From positions 143,219 to 207,218 of the forward strand of contig NZ_VMNK01000018.1 of assembly GCF_007625155.1 (NCBI RefSeq): DNA of 64,000 nt, given 5' to 3'. The notes beneath the pieces are model-generated. The model saw only the letters and a list, made by a program, of their open reading frames with translations. It did not search any database and had not been told where the DNA came from. The position numbers and the translations under genes are program-made. Shown here in pieces: positions 42,999 to 52,020 of this stretch. The DNA is from Denitromonas halophila (GTDB lineage: Bacteria > Pseudomonadota > Gammaproteobacteria > Burkholderiales > Rhodocyclaceae). Numbering within the stretch: the stretch's first letter is position 1; each line of letters starts with the position of its first letter.

Positions 42999-45637
42999 GC
43001 CTTGACCCCCGTCACCACGCCAACCTGGGCGCACGGCAGCTGCACCCGGAACACCGCGCCGCCACCGTCGCGATTCGCCGCGGCAATGCGCCCGCCAAAG
43101 GCTTCAACAAACTGCCGGCAGATCGACAGTCCGAGCCCGCTGCCCGGCGGCGAGTCGGGCAGCTCCGGGTGACCACGAACAAAGGCCTCGAAGAGCCGCT
43201 CGGCCGCGTCCTCGGGCAGACCGATGCCCTGATCAATCACTTCCAGCTCCATGACTTCACCATGCATCGGATCAGCCGGCAACGAGACGCCTTCGCGCAC
43301 CCCCAGGCGCAACACAACCGGTGTGCCGACCGGTGAAAACTTGATCGCGTTGGTCACCAGATTCATCACCACCTGCTGCAACCGCAAGCCATCTGCCCGC
43401 ACCGGACACCGATGCTCGGCCAGTTCGAGGTGCAGCCGCATGCCCTTGGCCTGCGCGAGCGCCTCGCACTCATCCACCACGTCGCGGCACACCATGGCCC
43501 AGTCCACGGGCGCGAGCGCAAGCTTTCCGTGCGCCGATTCGGTGCGCGCCACGTCAAGCAGATCAGACACCATGCCGAGCAAGCGCTGCCCGCTGAGCTC
43601 GATTCGCTGCAAACAGTGGGTGCGTCGCGCTTCGCTCAGGTCCCGGTTCAGCCCCATTTCGGCAAAGCCGAGAATTGCATGCAGCGGGGTGCGCAACTCG
43701 TGCGAGAGCGTGGCCAGAAACTCGCTCTTGCCGCGGCTGGCCCGATCGGCCGCATCCTTGGCCAACAACAGATCTATGGTCTGCTCCGCCACCAGATCGG
43801 CGAGGTTGTCGCGATGGCGCGTCAGTTCCTGCTCGACACGCCTGAATTCACTCAGATTGCGCACGATACACAGAAAGCCGCCGGTCTCCACCCGCACCAC
43901 CCGCCCCTCGAAACTTTGCGCCTCGCCGCTCAAGGTATTGAGCGTGTATTCCACGTGCTCCACGCCGCCATTCGCGGCGACCTTGCGGCAGGCTTCATCC
44001 AGCGCGGCCGCCACCGCCGGCGGCAGAACGTCTGCGCTGCGCTTGCCCATGAAATCCGCCGGCGCCATGGCCAGGTCACCTTCATCGCTGGCGTGATAGC
44101 CCACATAACGGCAGTCTTCATCAAATTCGAAGAGCAGGTCCGGCAGCGCGGCCAAGGCGCTGGCATGGCGCGCGGCCAGCCGCGTCTGCGCCTCGGCTGC
44201 CAGCTGCTCGGCGGTGATGTCGGCGATGAAGCCGGCCACCCCCAGCACCGCACCGGTGGCATCCCGCCGGGCCTTGCCGCGAGTGCGCAACCACCGGGTG
44301 AGACCATCGGGCAGCACGATGCGATAGCGCATGTCGAGCGGGGCGTCGAAATCGAGATGCTGCGCAATCGCCGCATCGACCCCGGCGCGATCCTGCGGAT
44401 GCAGCCGGCTGCGCCACACGGCCAGCAACTGGCTGGCGGGGTGGCGCTCGACCACGCCAAGAATTTTCAGGGCGCGATCCGAGGCCAGCATGCCGCCGCG
44501 CGCCGGATCCCAATCCCACCAGCCCTCTTGCGCCCCCTCCAGCGCCAGGCGCAATCGCTGATCCTTCTCACGCAGGGCCGCCGTCATGCGCTTGGCGAGG
44601 CGGTCAGCCCTGCGCCGCGTGGCGCCAAGCATGCCAACGAGCACCACCACCAGCGCGCCCAGCGCGGCAACGCCAGCGGCGACCACATACGCCTGCCACC
44701 ACGGAATCAAGGCCTCGTAGGCCGGCGTCGAGCTCAAGCGGAAAAACCACGCGTGGCCACCAAAATGGAGTTGCCGCTCAGCACCGAAGCGCGCCGACGG
44801 TTCATCGACCCCGCGCACCGCCAGGCGCTCGGCGAGTTCGGTGTCGCGCGAGTCATAGAGCTGAACGGCGAGCAGCCGACCGCGACCGATCAGCACCGAT
44901 TCGAGAAACTCGGCAGCGAAAAAGTCGGCACTGATCACGCCCATGGCCGCCGCCTCTCGCTGCGCCTCGTCGAGCGGTGGTGCGGCCGTGGCATACACCG
45001 GCATCACCAGTGAAAACACCGGCGCGCCCTCGCCCGTGTCGCCGCGCACGGCGGTGTGCGCCGACAAGGCCACATCGCCGGCGCGCCAGGCATGCTCGGC
45101 GGCAACCCGACGCGCCGGGTCCGACAAAAGATCAAAGCCCAGCACCCGTGACAAGTCCATGGGCGCCGGCGCCACCCGCACCACGGGTAGATAAATGGGC
45201 CGATCGCCAGCCGGCCGGATATCGAAATACTCGCCGACCGCGCCGCTCACCCAGGCATCGAGCTGATCATGCCGACCTTGGGGAATCCGCCAGCCCAGCG
45301 ACACACTGGAGAAGCCCGGAAAGGCCCGCGTCAGCCTGAGCGCGTCGACATAGGCCTCCCAGTCGCTGGTAGGCACGGTGGCCGCCACGCGAACCAGGCC
45401 TGCCGCACCACGCTGCACCTCGGCAAACCGCACCAGGCGCGCCTCGGCCGTGGCCACCACCGCATCGGCATCCAGCGCAAATTGCTGCCGGGCGCTCTCG
45501 AGCACCCGCGCCCGCATCCCACCCCAGCTCGCCAGCGCGAGCGCGACCACCGCCACAGCCACCAGCGCAGTCATCCACCCACCCTTGCGCGGTGCGGCGG
45601 AAACAATCTCGGACGGGATATCGGCGGGCGTATTCAC
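42995..45637 (-). CDS. CHASE-domain PAS histidine kinase, copy 2
   Basis: An 880-residue membrane kinase starting with GTG at 45637 (NTPADIPSE), chosen since the frame's upstream part is unlike a protein and CAGG precedes. TM1 at 23-40, CHASE-like periplasmic part (about 60-310), TM2 (about 315-336), PAS domains at about 360-480 and 486-605, HisKA with phospho-His646 (FLATLSHELRTPLH) and HATPase (NAIKFSPVG, DQGIGLP, GSGLGLSICRQ). Partner is the overlapping receiver-HATPase protein. Copy of the module at 32246, but with two PAS instead of five. Confidence 0.93.
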   Translation of the reverse strand: MNTPADIPSEIVSAAPRKGGWMTALVAVAVVALALASWGGMRARVLESARQQFALDADAVVATAEARLVRFAEVQRGAAGLVRVAATVPTSDWEAYVDALRLTRAFPGFSSVSLGWRIPQGRHDQLDAWVSGAVGEYFDIRPAGDRPIYLPVVRVAPAPMDLSRVLGFDLLSDPARRVAAEHAWRAGDVALSAHTAVRGDTGEGAPVFSLVMPVYATAAPPLDEAQREAAAMGVISADFFAAEFLESVLIGRGRLLAVQLYDSRDTELAERLAVRGVDEPSARFGAERQLHFGGHAWFFRLSSTPAYEALIPWWQAYVVAAGVAALGALVVVLVGMLGATRRRADRLAKRMTAALREKDQRLRLALEGAQEGWWDWDPARGGMLASDRALKILGVVERHPASQLLAVWRSRLHPQDRAGVDAAIAQHLDFDAPLDMRYRIVLPDGLTRWLRTRGKARRDATGAVLGVAGFIADITAEQLAAEAQTRLAARHASALAALPDLLFEFDEDCRYVGYHASDEGDLAMAPADFMGKRSADVLPPAVAAALDEACRKVAANGGVEHVEYTLNTLSGEAQSFEGRVVRVETGGFLCIVRNLSEFRRVEQELTRHRDNLADLVAEQTIDLLLAKDAADRASRGKSEFLATLSHELRTPLHAILGFAEMGLNRDLSEARRTHCLQRIELSGQRLLGMVSDLLDVARTESAHGKLALAPVDWAMVCRDVVDECEALAQAKGMRLHLELAEHRCPVRADGLRLQQVVMNLVTNAIKFSPVGTPVVLRLGVREGVSLPADPMHGEVMELEVIDQGIGLPEDAAERLFEAFVRGHPELPDSPPGSGLGLSICRQFVEAFGGRIAAANRDGGGAVFRVQLPCAQVGVVTGVKA

Positions 45638-45683
45638 ATGAACCTGTCTGGCAAGGGTTTGGATGCAAGAGCTTACGACGCCA

Positions 45684-46052
45684 TCATGCAACCCCCAAGG
45701 CATAATCTGCAAGCGCTTCAACCACACCGTCGGACTCCCCGGCGGCGAGCACCTGCGTGACCGTCAGCGCCGGATGTCGCGCCGCCGCCTCAGCCACCAG
45801 CAGCGGCACGTCGCGCTTCAGGTGCCCGCCCTGCGCCAGAAAGACCGGCACCACAGTGATGTGCTCAACCCCCGCCGCCGCCAGCGCGTCGACAGCCTCG
45901 TTCAGCGTCGGCGTCAGAAACTCCATGAAGGCCACACCCACGGGCGTGTCGGGCGAGCGCGCTGCGATGCGCGCAGCCACGCGCTTCATGGGGCCGGCCC
46001 ATTCCGGGTCGCGCGCGCCGTGTCCAAAAAGTACGATACCCTTTGCCGCCAT
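45684..46052 (-). CDS. cbiX: CbiX/SirB-like cobalt/iron chelatase
   Basis: A 122-residue single-domain chelatase. Typical start GIVLFGHGARDPEWAGPM; HITVVPVFLAQGGHLKRDVP contains the two His metal ligands (of GHG and GGHLK). Single-domain CbiX proteins insert cobalt or iron into sirohydrochlorin, and sirohaem is the NirB cofactor. The start has AAGGAGAAGC. The gene's promoter is upstream of 46052, 84 bases from the divergent M23 gene. Confidence 0.9.
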   Translation of the reverse strand: MAAKGIVLFGHGARDPEWAGPMKRVAARIAARSPDTPVGVAFMEFLTPTLNEAVDALAAAGVEHITVVPVFLAQGGHLKRDVPLLVAEAAARHPALTVTQVLAAGESDGVVEALADYALGVA

Positions 46053-46136
46053 CTGCTTCTCCTTGTGGGTTGTGCCACCGTCGCGGGACGCATCGCCGCG
46101 CTGCCGGTTGTCGGCACAAGTCGTTATCATGCGCCC

Positions 46137-46967
46137 ATGATGACATCCCTGCCCCCATGGCGTCGCGCCCTGCTGGCCGCCGCGCTCTGCCTTGTCAGCC
46201 CCTGGGCGCTCGGCGCCCCGACGCCCGCACTGGTGCCCGGCGGCATCGCCCGACTCAGCATCGCGCCAGCCAGCGAAGCGCGGCCAACGGTGCGTTTTGG
46301 CGACGCCCCGGTGCTGGTGCTGCGCGACGGCGCGCAGTGGACGGCCTGGATCGGGCTGCCGCTGGATCTCGCCCCCGGCAAGCACAGCGTCGCAGTGAAC
46401 CGCCAGGGCAAGACCTCGGCACTGAGCCTGACGCTCAAGGACAAAGCCTATCCCGTGCAGCACCTGCGCCTCAAGAACCGGCGCATGGTCGAGCCTGACC
46501 CGGCCGACCTGCGGCGCATCAAGGCCGAGGCGGCGACGCAAAATGAAGTCAAGACCCTGTTCCGCGACACCGACACGGTGCAGCTCGACTTTGTCACCCC
46601 CGTGCCCGGCCGCCGCTCCAGCGCCTTTGGCCTGCGCCGCACCTTCAATGGCCAGCCGCGCGCGCCGCACCGCGGGCTCGACATCGCGGCCGGCAAAGGC
46701 ACACCCATCGTGGCGCCAGCCGCCGGCGTGGTCACCCATGTGGGCGATTTTTTCTTCAACGGAAACACGGTGTTCATCGACCACGGACAAGGCCTGATCT
46801 CGATGTTCTGCCACCTGGACAGCGTCGCCATCGCCGCTGGCACCCCGGTCGCGCAGGGCAAGACCGTCGGCACCGTGGGTCAGACCGGCCGGGCCACCGG
46901 GCCGCACCTGCACTGGAGCGTGTTCTTGAATGGCACGCCGGTCGACCCGGCCTTATTCCTGCCCTGA
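46137..46967 (+). CDS. M23-family exported peptidase (LytM-like)
   Basis: A 276-residue protein with a signal peptide (1-26), an N-terminal beta-rich IgG-like domain, and a C-terminal peptidase M23 domain with PHRGLDIA (first His and Asp ligands), the FCHLDSVAI stretch and GPHLHWSV (HxH). The family cuts peptidoglycan cross-links. Two adjacent ATGs (46137, 46140) compete as start. The stop overlaps the converging tcdA stop by 15 bases. Confidence 0.92.
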   Translation: MMTSLPPWRRALLAAALCLVSPWALGAPTPALVPGGIARLSIAPASEARPTVRFGDAPVLVLRDGAQWTAWIGLPLDLAPGKHSVAVNRQGKTSALSLTLKDKAYPVQHLRLKNRRMVEPDPADLRRIKAEAATQNEVKTLFRDTDTVQLDFVTPVPGRRSSAFGLRRTFNGQPRAPHRGLDIAAGKGTPIVAPAAGVVTHVGDFFFNGNTVFIDHGQGLISMFCHLDSVAIAAGTPVAQGKTVGTVGQTGRATGPHLHWSVFLNGTPVDPALFLP

Positions 46968-47750
46968 GTCAGCCGCGGACGCGGCGACCAGCAGCCGATC
47001 AATCGCCCGACTGGCCGCCGCCAGGCCAAAGCTGGCGGTCACCGCGATGCTGGAGCCAAAGCCGGCACAGTTGAGCCCGGCGGGCCCGACCACGGCGTCG
47101 CAGCTGCCCTCGGGGTAGCGCAGCGGCTCGGTCGAGTACACCGCATCAACACCAAAACGCCGTGCCGGATTGCGCGAAAAGCCGTGCTTCTGCCGCAGGC
47201 GCTTGCGCAATCGGGCCAGCAGCGGGTCTTGCTCGGTGCGCGACAAATCGCCAATCACGATCCGCGTGGGGTCGGTCTGGCCGCCGGCCGCGCCCAGCGT
47301 GATCAGCCGGATGCCGTGGCGCCGGCAATGCAGCACGATTGCGGCCTTGGCCGACAGATCATCGATCGCGTCCACCACCAGATCGACCGGCCCGGCGAGC
47401 GTGGTGGCCACATTGTCTTCGGTCACGAAATCATCGATGCATTCAACGACGATGCCCGGGTCGATCAGCCGGATGCGCGCCGCCATGGCCTCGACCTTGG
47501 CCTGCCCAAGCGTGTCGTCGAGCGCGTGGATCTGGCGGTTGATGTTCGACTCGGCCACATGGTCAAGATCGATCAGGCGCAGATGCCCCACGCCACTGCG
47601 TGCCAGCGCCTCGACTACCCACGAGCCCACGCCACCAATACCGGCCACCACCACGCACGCCTGCTGCAAACGCGCCAGCGCGGCCTCGCCATACAAGCGC
47701 GCCACGCCACCAAAGCGCCGCGCGCGATCCACTGACTGCGAATTACTCAT
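46953..47750 (-). CDS. tcdA: tRNA threonylcarbamoyladenosine dehydratase
   Basis: A 265-residue E1-like ATP-binding protein (TcdA/CsdL/YgdL). Rossmann motif VVVAGIGGVGSWVVEALARSG, LDHVAESNINRQIHAL, DAIDDLSAK and a C-terminal GLNCAGFGSSIAVTASFGL. It cyclises t6A37 of ANN-reading tRNAs. Start MSNSQSVDRARRFGG chosen by family. Convergent with M23; divergent from the Sel1 gene (57 bases). Confidence 0.93.
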   Translation of the reverse strand: MSNSQSVDRARRFGGVARLYGEAALARLQQACVVVAGIGGVGSWVVEALARSGVGHLRLIDLDHVAESNINRQIHALDDTLGQAKVEAMAARIRLIDPGIVVECIDDFVTEDNVATTLAGPVDLVVDAIDDLSAKAAIVLHCRRHGIRLITLGAAGGQTDPTRIVIGDLSRTEQDPLLARLRKRLRQKHGFSRNPARRFGVDAVYSTEPLRYPEGSCDAVVGPAGLNCAGFGSSIAVTASFGLAAASRAIDRLLVAASAADSGQE

Positions 47751-47806
47751 CTCACTGAACTCCAAGAGCGCATGAAGCTCCAACGAAAAACCCGCCGGAG
47801 CCCCAC

Positions 47807-48472
47807 ATGCCTTTTCGACCCCTTGCCCTGGCGCTTGCGCTTGCGTTGTCGTTTTCCACGGGCGCGGCCACCACGCAAGCTCAAGCCCAAACCCTTGAGA
47901 CCATGCGCCTGGCGCAAAGCGGCACCGAAGCCTACGAAGGCGGCGATCATGCCACGGCTGCGCGCTATTTCGAAGTCGCCGGGCGCCGCGGCAACCGCCT
48001 CGCCCAGTTCAACCTTGCCATGATGCTCTACCGTGGCGAAGCTGAAACCGACAACGCCAACGCGATGTGGCAATGGCTGCGCCGCGCGGCGCAAGCCGGC
48101 CTGCCGCAGGCGCAGTTCAATTTTGCCCTGCTCTACGACCACGGCGACCATGTCACCCGGTCATTCTCGACCGCGGCCGAGTGGTATCGACGCGCCGCCG
48201 AGCAAGGCCACATGGAAGCGCAGATTTCGCTGGCTACGCTGTATTTTCTCGGTCAGGGCGTGCCGCAGGACTACGCCCAAGCGGCCCACTGGTATCGCGC
48301 CGCGGCCAACGGCGGCGACCCCGGCGCGCAATACCTGATCGGCCACATGTACGAAGAAGGCTATGGCGTTGCGCAAGACACGCGCCTCGCCCGCCACTGG
48401 TACCTGCAAGCGGCGCTGCAGGGCGACCGCGGCGCCCAGGCCAAATTTCAGGCGCTGGGCGAAAAACCCTAG
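47807..48472 (+). CDS. Exported Sel1-repeat protein
   Basis: A 221-residue protein with a signal peptide (1-28) and four or five Sel1-like (TPR-type) repeats of about 36 residues: AARYFEVAGRRGNRLAQFNLA, MWQWLRRAAQAGLPQAQFNFA, AAEWYRRAAEQGHMEAQISLA, AAHWYRAAANGGDPGAQYLIG, ARHWYLQAALQGDRGAQAKFQ. Such proteins act as scaffolds in the envelope. Specific role unknown. Convergent with the MBL gene 7 bases downstream. Confidence 0.88.
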   Translation: MPFRPLALALALALSFSTGAATTQAQAQTLETMRLAQSGTEAYEGGDHATAARYFEVAGRRGNRLAQFNLAMMLYRGEAETDNANAMWQWLRRAAQAGLPQAQFNFALLYDHGDHVTRSFSTAAEWYRRAAEQGHMEAQISLATLYFLGQGVPQDYAQAAHWYRAAANGGDPGAQYLIGHMYEEGYGVAQDTRLARHWYLQAALQGDRGAQAKFQALGEKP

Positions 48473-48479
48473 CGCCGGA

Positions 48480-49424
48480 TCACGCCCCGCTATCGAGCCA
48501 CACCTCCAGACCCTGCGCGTTCAGCTCGAGGTCCACCTCGAACAGATCGAACAGTGCCGTCTCGTCCAGCGTCCACTGCTGACGACGGGCCTCCTCACGC
48601 AACAACGCCGACAGGCCGGAGCGAATGATCTGGTGACGATGGTCGATCGCGCCCGCGCCGGCCTTGGCGATGGCCACATGCGCGTCGATCAGGCGATGCA
48701 GGTCGGCCGCCAGCCGTGGCAGATCGGTGACCCGGCTGAAATGCGTCAGGTACATCGCACTCGGTTCGGCCGCCATCAGCCGGTCGATGGATTCATGCAG
48801 CGCTGGCGGGTCGAACTGCACCGGCGTGGTGCTCGGAAACACGAAGGCCTTGCCATCGCGGTCCAGCTCGCGATACGACAAGCCGAACACATCGCCCGTA
48901 AACCACGCGCGACTTCGCTCATCGAAATAACACACATGATGCCGCGCATGCCCCGGCGTATCCGCCACCCGGAGCGGCCGCCCGTTCAGGTCGATCACCA
49001 GATTGTCGGTCGCCTCGACGATGCGCTCGGCCGCAATCGGCAGAATCTCGCCGTAGCGCGCCGTCGCGTCGGCCTCGCCATACACCGCCACCGTGCCCGC
49101 CCACAGCTTCGACGGATCGACCATGTGCCGCGCACCGCGCGGATGCACCACCAACGTCGCATTCGGGCAGGCCGCCATGAAGGCGCCCGCGCCACCGGCG
49201 TGGTCCAGATGGATATGCGTCAGCAACACATGGCTGACCGCCTCGGCACTCAGCCCAAGCTCGGCCAGCGCCACCATCACATGCGGCACCGAGGCGTTGT
49301 TGCCGGTATCGACAATCGCCACCCGGTCGCCCGAACGGATCAGATGAATCGCCGCCAGCTGCGGCCGCATATAACAAGAATCGACCGCGTAAATATCGTC
49401 CGGCCAGGGGATCAGCACCGACAT
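48480..49424 (-). CDS. Metallo-beta-lactamase-fold hydrolase
   Basis: A 314-residue enzyme. Metal motif THIHLDHAGG (His70, His72, Asp74, His75), then HPRGARHM, DTPGHARHH and WFTGDVFGL (further ligands). Closest in arrangement to glyoxalase II-like or lactonase proteins; substrate not recognised. The start MSVLIP (49424) is chosen because GGAG is 6 bases upstream; an ATG at 49436 is also possible. Confidence 0.88.
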   Translation of the reverse strand: MSVLIPWPDDIYAVDSCYMRPQLAAIHLIRSGDRVAIVDTGNNASVPHVMVALAELGLSAEAVSHVLLTHIHLDHAGGAGAFMAACPNATLVVHPRGARHMVDPSKLWAGTVAVYGEADATARYGEILPIAAERIVEATDNLVIDLNGRPLRVADTPGHARHHVCYFDERSRAWFTGDVFGLSYRELDRDGKAFVFPSTTPVQFDPPALHESIDRLMAAEPSAMYLTHFSRVTDLPRLAADLHRLIDAHVAIAKAGAGAIDHRHQIIRSGLSALLREEARRQQWTLDETALFDLFEVDLELNAQGLEVWLDSGA

Positions 49425-49547
49425 TCCACTCTCCATTGAATCAGCATGGCGCTCATTTTAGCGGGCATCCGCCAAGCCATTGCCACGGATCAATCTTTCG
49501 GCTGTGTATCAGTGATTTACTGTAAGCAAAACGTCATGACGCCGAGC

Positions 49548-49581
49548 GGTATCGCCGGCGCAGCCTGAATCCGGTGATACC
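49548..49581 (+). promoter_or_regulatory. Leader hairpin before the 87-residue gene
   Basis: GGTATCGCCGG (49548-49558) pairs with CCGGTGATACC (49571-49581): 11 bp with one G-U, 12-nt loop. It ends 33 bases before the ATG and is upstream of the AAGGAGGGAG site. No U-run follows. It might be an RNA regulatory structure. Confidence 0.4.
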
Positions 49582-49614
49582 TCCCCTCGCGCGTCCAACA
49601 AGGAGGGAGCCATC

Positions 49615-49878
49615 ATGCTAACGATTCAGGACTGTATTGAACTTTCCGAACTCACCGAAGAAGAAATCCTCGCCATCGCGGAGCATGAGCATCTGCCCGA
49701 AATGGTCGCCGTCGAGCTCGGCAACTACCTCACCCACACCGCCAGCGGCGAAAAGCGCATCAAACGCATGATCTGCGACGACATCGAAGCCGCGCGCGCC
49801 AAAGGCGACAAGCACCGGCTGAGCATGCTCAAGATGGTGCTCAAACACTTCGTTGAGCATCACGGCGGTGGCATCTAG
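49615..49878 (+). CDS. Small conserved acidic/helical protein, unknown function
   Basis: An 87-residue protein with a strong ribosome site (AAGGAGGGAGCCATC). It is helical: IELSELTEEEILAIAEHEHLPEMVAVELGNYL, then AAR...KHRLSMLKMVLKHFVEHHGG. No signal or TM segment. I believe homologues exist in Rhodocyclales as hypothetical proteins, but I cannot name a family. It has its own leader region and is separated from malY by 83 bases. Confidence 0.7.
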   Translation: MLTIQDCIELSELTEEEILAIAEHEHLPEMVAVELGNYLTHTASGEKRIKRMICDDIEAARAKGDKHRLSMLKMVLKHFVEHHGGGI

Positions 49879-49961
49879 CCATCGAGCCACGCAACGCGCA
49901 ATACCGCAAACGGGCTTGATACACTCACAGGCCCGTTTGTCACATTCAAGCCCGACACCCC

Positions 49962-51098
49962 ATGTTTGACTTCGACACCGTCATCGACCGCCGCGCCATC
50001 CCCGACGAAAAATGGGCGCGCTACGCCGGTCGCGACATCCTGCCCATGTGGGTGGCCGACATGGACTTCGCCACGGCGCAGCCCATCCTCGACGCCCTGC
50101 ATGCGCGCATCGACCAAAAGGTGTTCGGCTACGCCGGCCCCTGGCAATCGCTGATCGACACCGTCGTTCAAAGTATCGAACGCGACCACGACTGGCGCAT
50201 CGACCCCGACTGGCTGGTCTGGCTGCCCGGCGTGGTCACCGGCTTCAATGTCGCCTGCGCCATTGCAGGCGAACCCGGCGACGGCGTGCTCACCGCCACC
50301 CCGGTTTACCCGCCCTTTCTGCACGCCCCCGCCAACACCGGGCGCACGCTGCAAACCGTCGCGCTGGTTGAAGACGAAAACCATTGGGCTTGGGACTGGG
50401 ATGCCGTCGACGCCGCCATCGACGCGCGCACCCGCATGCTCCTGCTGTGCAACCCGCACAACCCGGTCGGCCGCGTATTCACCCGCGACGAACTCACCGC
50501 CCTGGCCGAACGCGCCGAGCAGCACGACCTCATCATCTGCTCCGACGACATCCACTGCGGCCTGGTGCTCGACGGCACCCACACCCCCATCGCCGCGCTC
50601 AACGAATCCATCGCCCGGCGCAGCATCACCCTCATGGCGCCGAGCAAAACCTGGAACATTGCCCCGCTCTACGCCGGCTTCGCCATCATTCCCGACGCCA
50701 CGCTGCGCAAGCGCTACCAACGCGCCATGCACGGCCTCATCCCCTACCCCAACGTCCTCGGCCTGGTCGCCACGGAAGCGGCCTACCGCGACGGCGCCCC
50801 CTGGCGCCGCGCCCTCATCGACTACCTGCGCGGCAACCGCGAGCGCGTCGTCGATACCATCGCCGCCATCCCTGGCCTGCGCACCACCCGCCCCGAAGCC
50901 ACGTATCTGGCCTGGATCGACTGCCGCGACGCCGGCCTCACCGACTCCGCCGCCTTCTTCGAAGAGCACGGCGTCGGCCTCTCCGACGGCCGCCACTTCG
51001 GCGCCCCGCCGGGCTTCGTCCGACTCAATTTTGGGTGTCCGCGGGAAACGCTGGATGAAGGCTTACGGCGGATGGCTGCGGCGGTGGCCGCGTGCTAA
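49962..51098 (+). CDS. MalY/PatB-type PLP aminotransferase (cystathionine beta-lyase)
   Basis: A 378-residue fold-type I PLP enzyme. Motifs: DILPMWVADMDFATAQPI at the start, LLLCNPHNPVGRVFTRDEL, ICSDDIHCGLVLDG, and the PLP Lys229 in LMAPSKTWN. MalY/PatB proteins cleave cystathionine (C-S lyase). Start MFDFD matches the family. Alone on its strand; downstream is a noncoding 200-base stretch with a repeat fragment. Confidence 0.92.
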   Translation: MFDFDTVIDRRAIPDEKWARYAGRDILPMWVADMDFATAQPILDALHARIDQKVFGYAGPWQSLIDTVVQSIERDHDWRIDPDWLVWLPGVVTGFNVACAIAGEPGDGVLTATPVYPPFLHAPANTGRTLQTVALVEDENHWAWDWDAVDAAIDARTRMLLLCNPHNPVGRVFTRDELTALAERAEQHDLIICSDDIHCGLVLDGTHTPIAALNESIARRSITLMAPSKTWNIAPLYAGFAIIPDATLRKRYQRAMHGLIPYPNVLGLVATEAAYRDGAPWRRALIDYLRGNRERVVDTIAAIPGLRTTRPEATYLAWIDCRDAGLTDSAAFFEEHGVGLSDGRHFGAPPGFVRLNFGCPRETLDEGLRRMAAAVAAC

Positions 51099-51200
51099 CG
51101 CTGGAGAAATAAAACGGGCGATCACCGCGGCCTTGATAGCATTCGTTTGGTGAGTGGCGGCTTCGGCTTATTCGCCAAACGCGTCCAAATGCAGACAGCC

Positions 51201-51225
51201 TAGGTTGAGCGTAGCGACGCCCAAC
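51201..51225. repeat. Half copy of the GGTTGAGC repeat
   Basis: TAGGTTGAGCGTAGCGACGCCCAAC-like sequence, a diverged single arm of the repeat at 26855-26938. It sits between malY and the TIR gene in a 200-base intergenic stretch. Confidence 0.5.
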
Positions 51226-51301
51226 TTGCGCGATCTACCCGTAAAGGAAGCATTTAAGTTACGCTAACGAGTGTTCTTTGTGGACTTTGCAACGAGACAT
51301 C

Positions 51302-51979
51302 ATGGGAGACTTTCGACCAGCTTCGCTGTTCGTTTCATACAGCCACCTTGACTCCAAGGTAGTTCTTCCCCTCATCGAAATGAACGAAGACTTTCAGCAG
51401 GCTGCGTGGATCGACTACCTACACACCAATCCTGGAAGCGTTTGGAGTGAAGAGCACCGATCTGCGATCTCAAAATGCTATCGCTTGGTATTGCTCTGGA
51501 CCGCCAATTCGGCGAACTCCAATTTCGTGGAAAAGGAATGGCGATATGCACTCGACTGCGGCACACCGATTATTCCTGTCCTGCTCGACCAAACACCGCT
51601 ACCACCGGAACTATCTTCGATTCACGCAGTTTCGCTACGCGAATACGTGCAGGTCAAAAAAGGGAACGCTTACTGGCAACGATCTCCGCCGATAGAGTGG
51701 ATGGGGCTCGGGAGCAGATGGGACTGGCTAGGAGCGACAGCGACGCTGATTATAATTGCGGTCTGTTGTATTGGTTCGTATGTCGCCATTACGAACGAAA
51801 GTACATTTATTGCAATTCTAGGCTGGGGCTCGGTCCCCTTCCTTCTCGCTCTAACGGTTTTCCCTGTATTAAACCTTCGAATCGAATTTTGCCGAGCAAA
51901 ACTCCGGCACCGGCTCCGCCGACTTGTTGTGCAAAGCCTCAAGGAATGGGGAAGCGAGCAGCGGCTTAACGCAAAGTGA
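51302..51979 (+). CDS. TIR-domain protein with two C-terminal membrane helices
   Basis: A 225-residue protein. Residues 8-125 form a TIR domain: LFVSYSHLDSK (box 1-like), RLVLLWTANSANSNFVEKEW with Glu79 at the NADase catalytic position, and PIIPVLLDQTPLP. Two helices follow (about 143-162 and 168-192) and a basic tail. Base composition is visibly lower in GC than neighbours, and codon use is unlike theirs, so it may be acquired. Start ATG at 51302 has no strong ribosome site; a TTG in frame lies at 51278. No adjacent CBASS, Thoeris or other defence gene is present. Confidence 0.8.
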   Translation: MGDFRPASLFVSYSHLDSKVVLPLIEMNEDFQQAAWIDYLHTNPGSVWSEEHRSAISKCYRLVLLWTANSANSNFVEKEWRYALDCGTPIIPVLLDQTPLPPELSSIHAVSLREYVQVKKGNAYWQRSPPIEWMGLGSRWDWLGATATLIIIAVCCIGSYVAITNESTFIAILGWGSVPFLLALTVFPVLNLRIEFCRAKLRHRLRRLVVQSLKEWGSEQRLNAK

Positions 51980-52020
51980 CTTGGTCACACCGGCCCTCGA
52001 CATCCAAAAACATGCCGCCA

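Noticed and set aside
43412..45013. A 533-codon open frame opposite CHASE kinase copy 2
   Set aside because: Antisense shadow; the kinase strand has clear HisKA, HATPase and PAS motifs.
51302..51979. TIR gene as part of a Thoeris or CBASS locus
   Set aside because: No SIR2/SLOG, cyclase or other partner gene is next to it; neighbours are malY and ssb.
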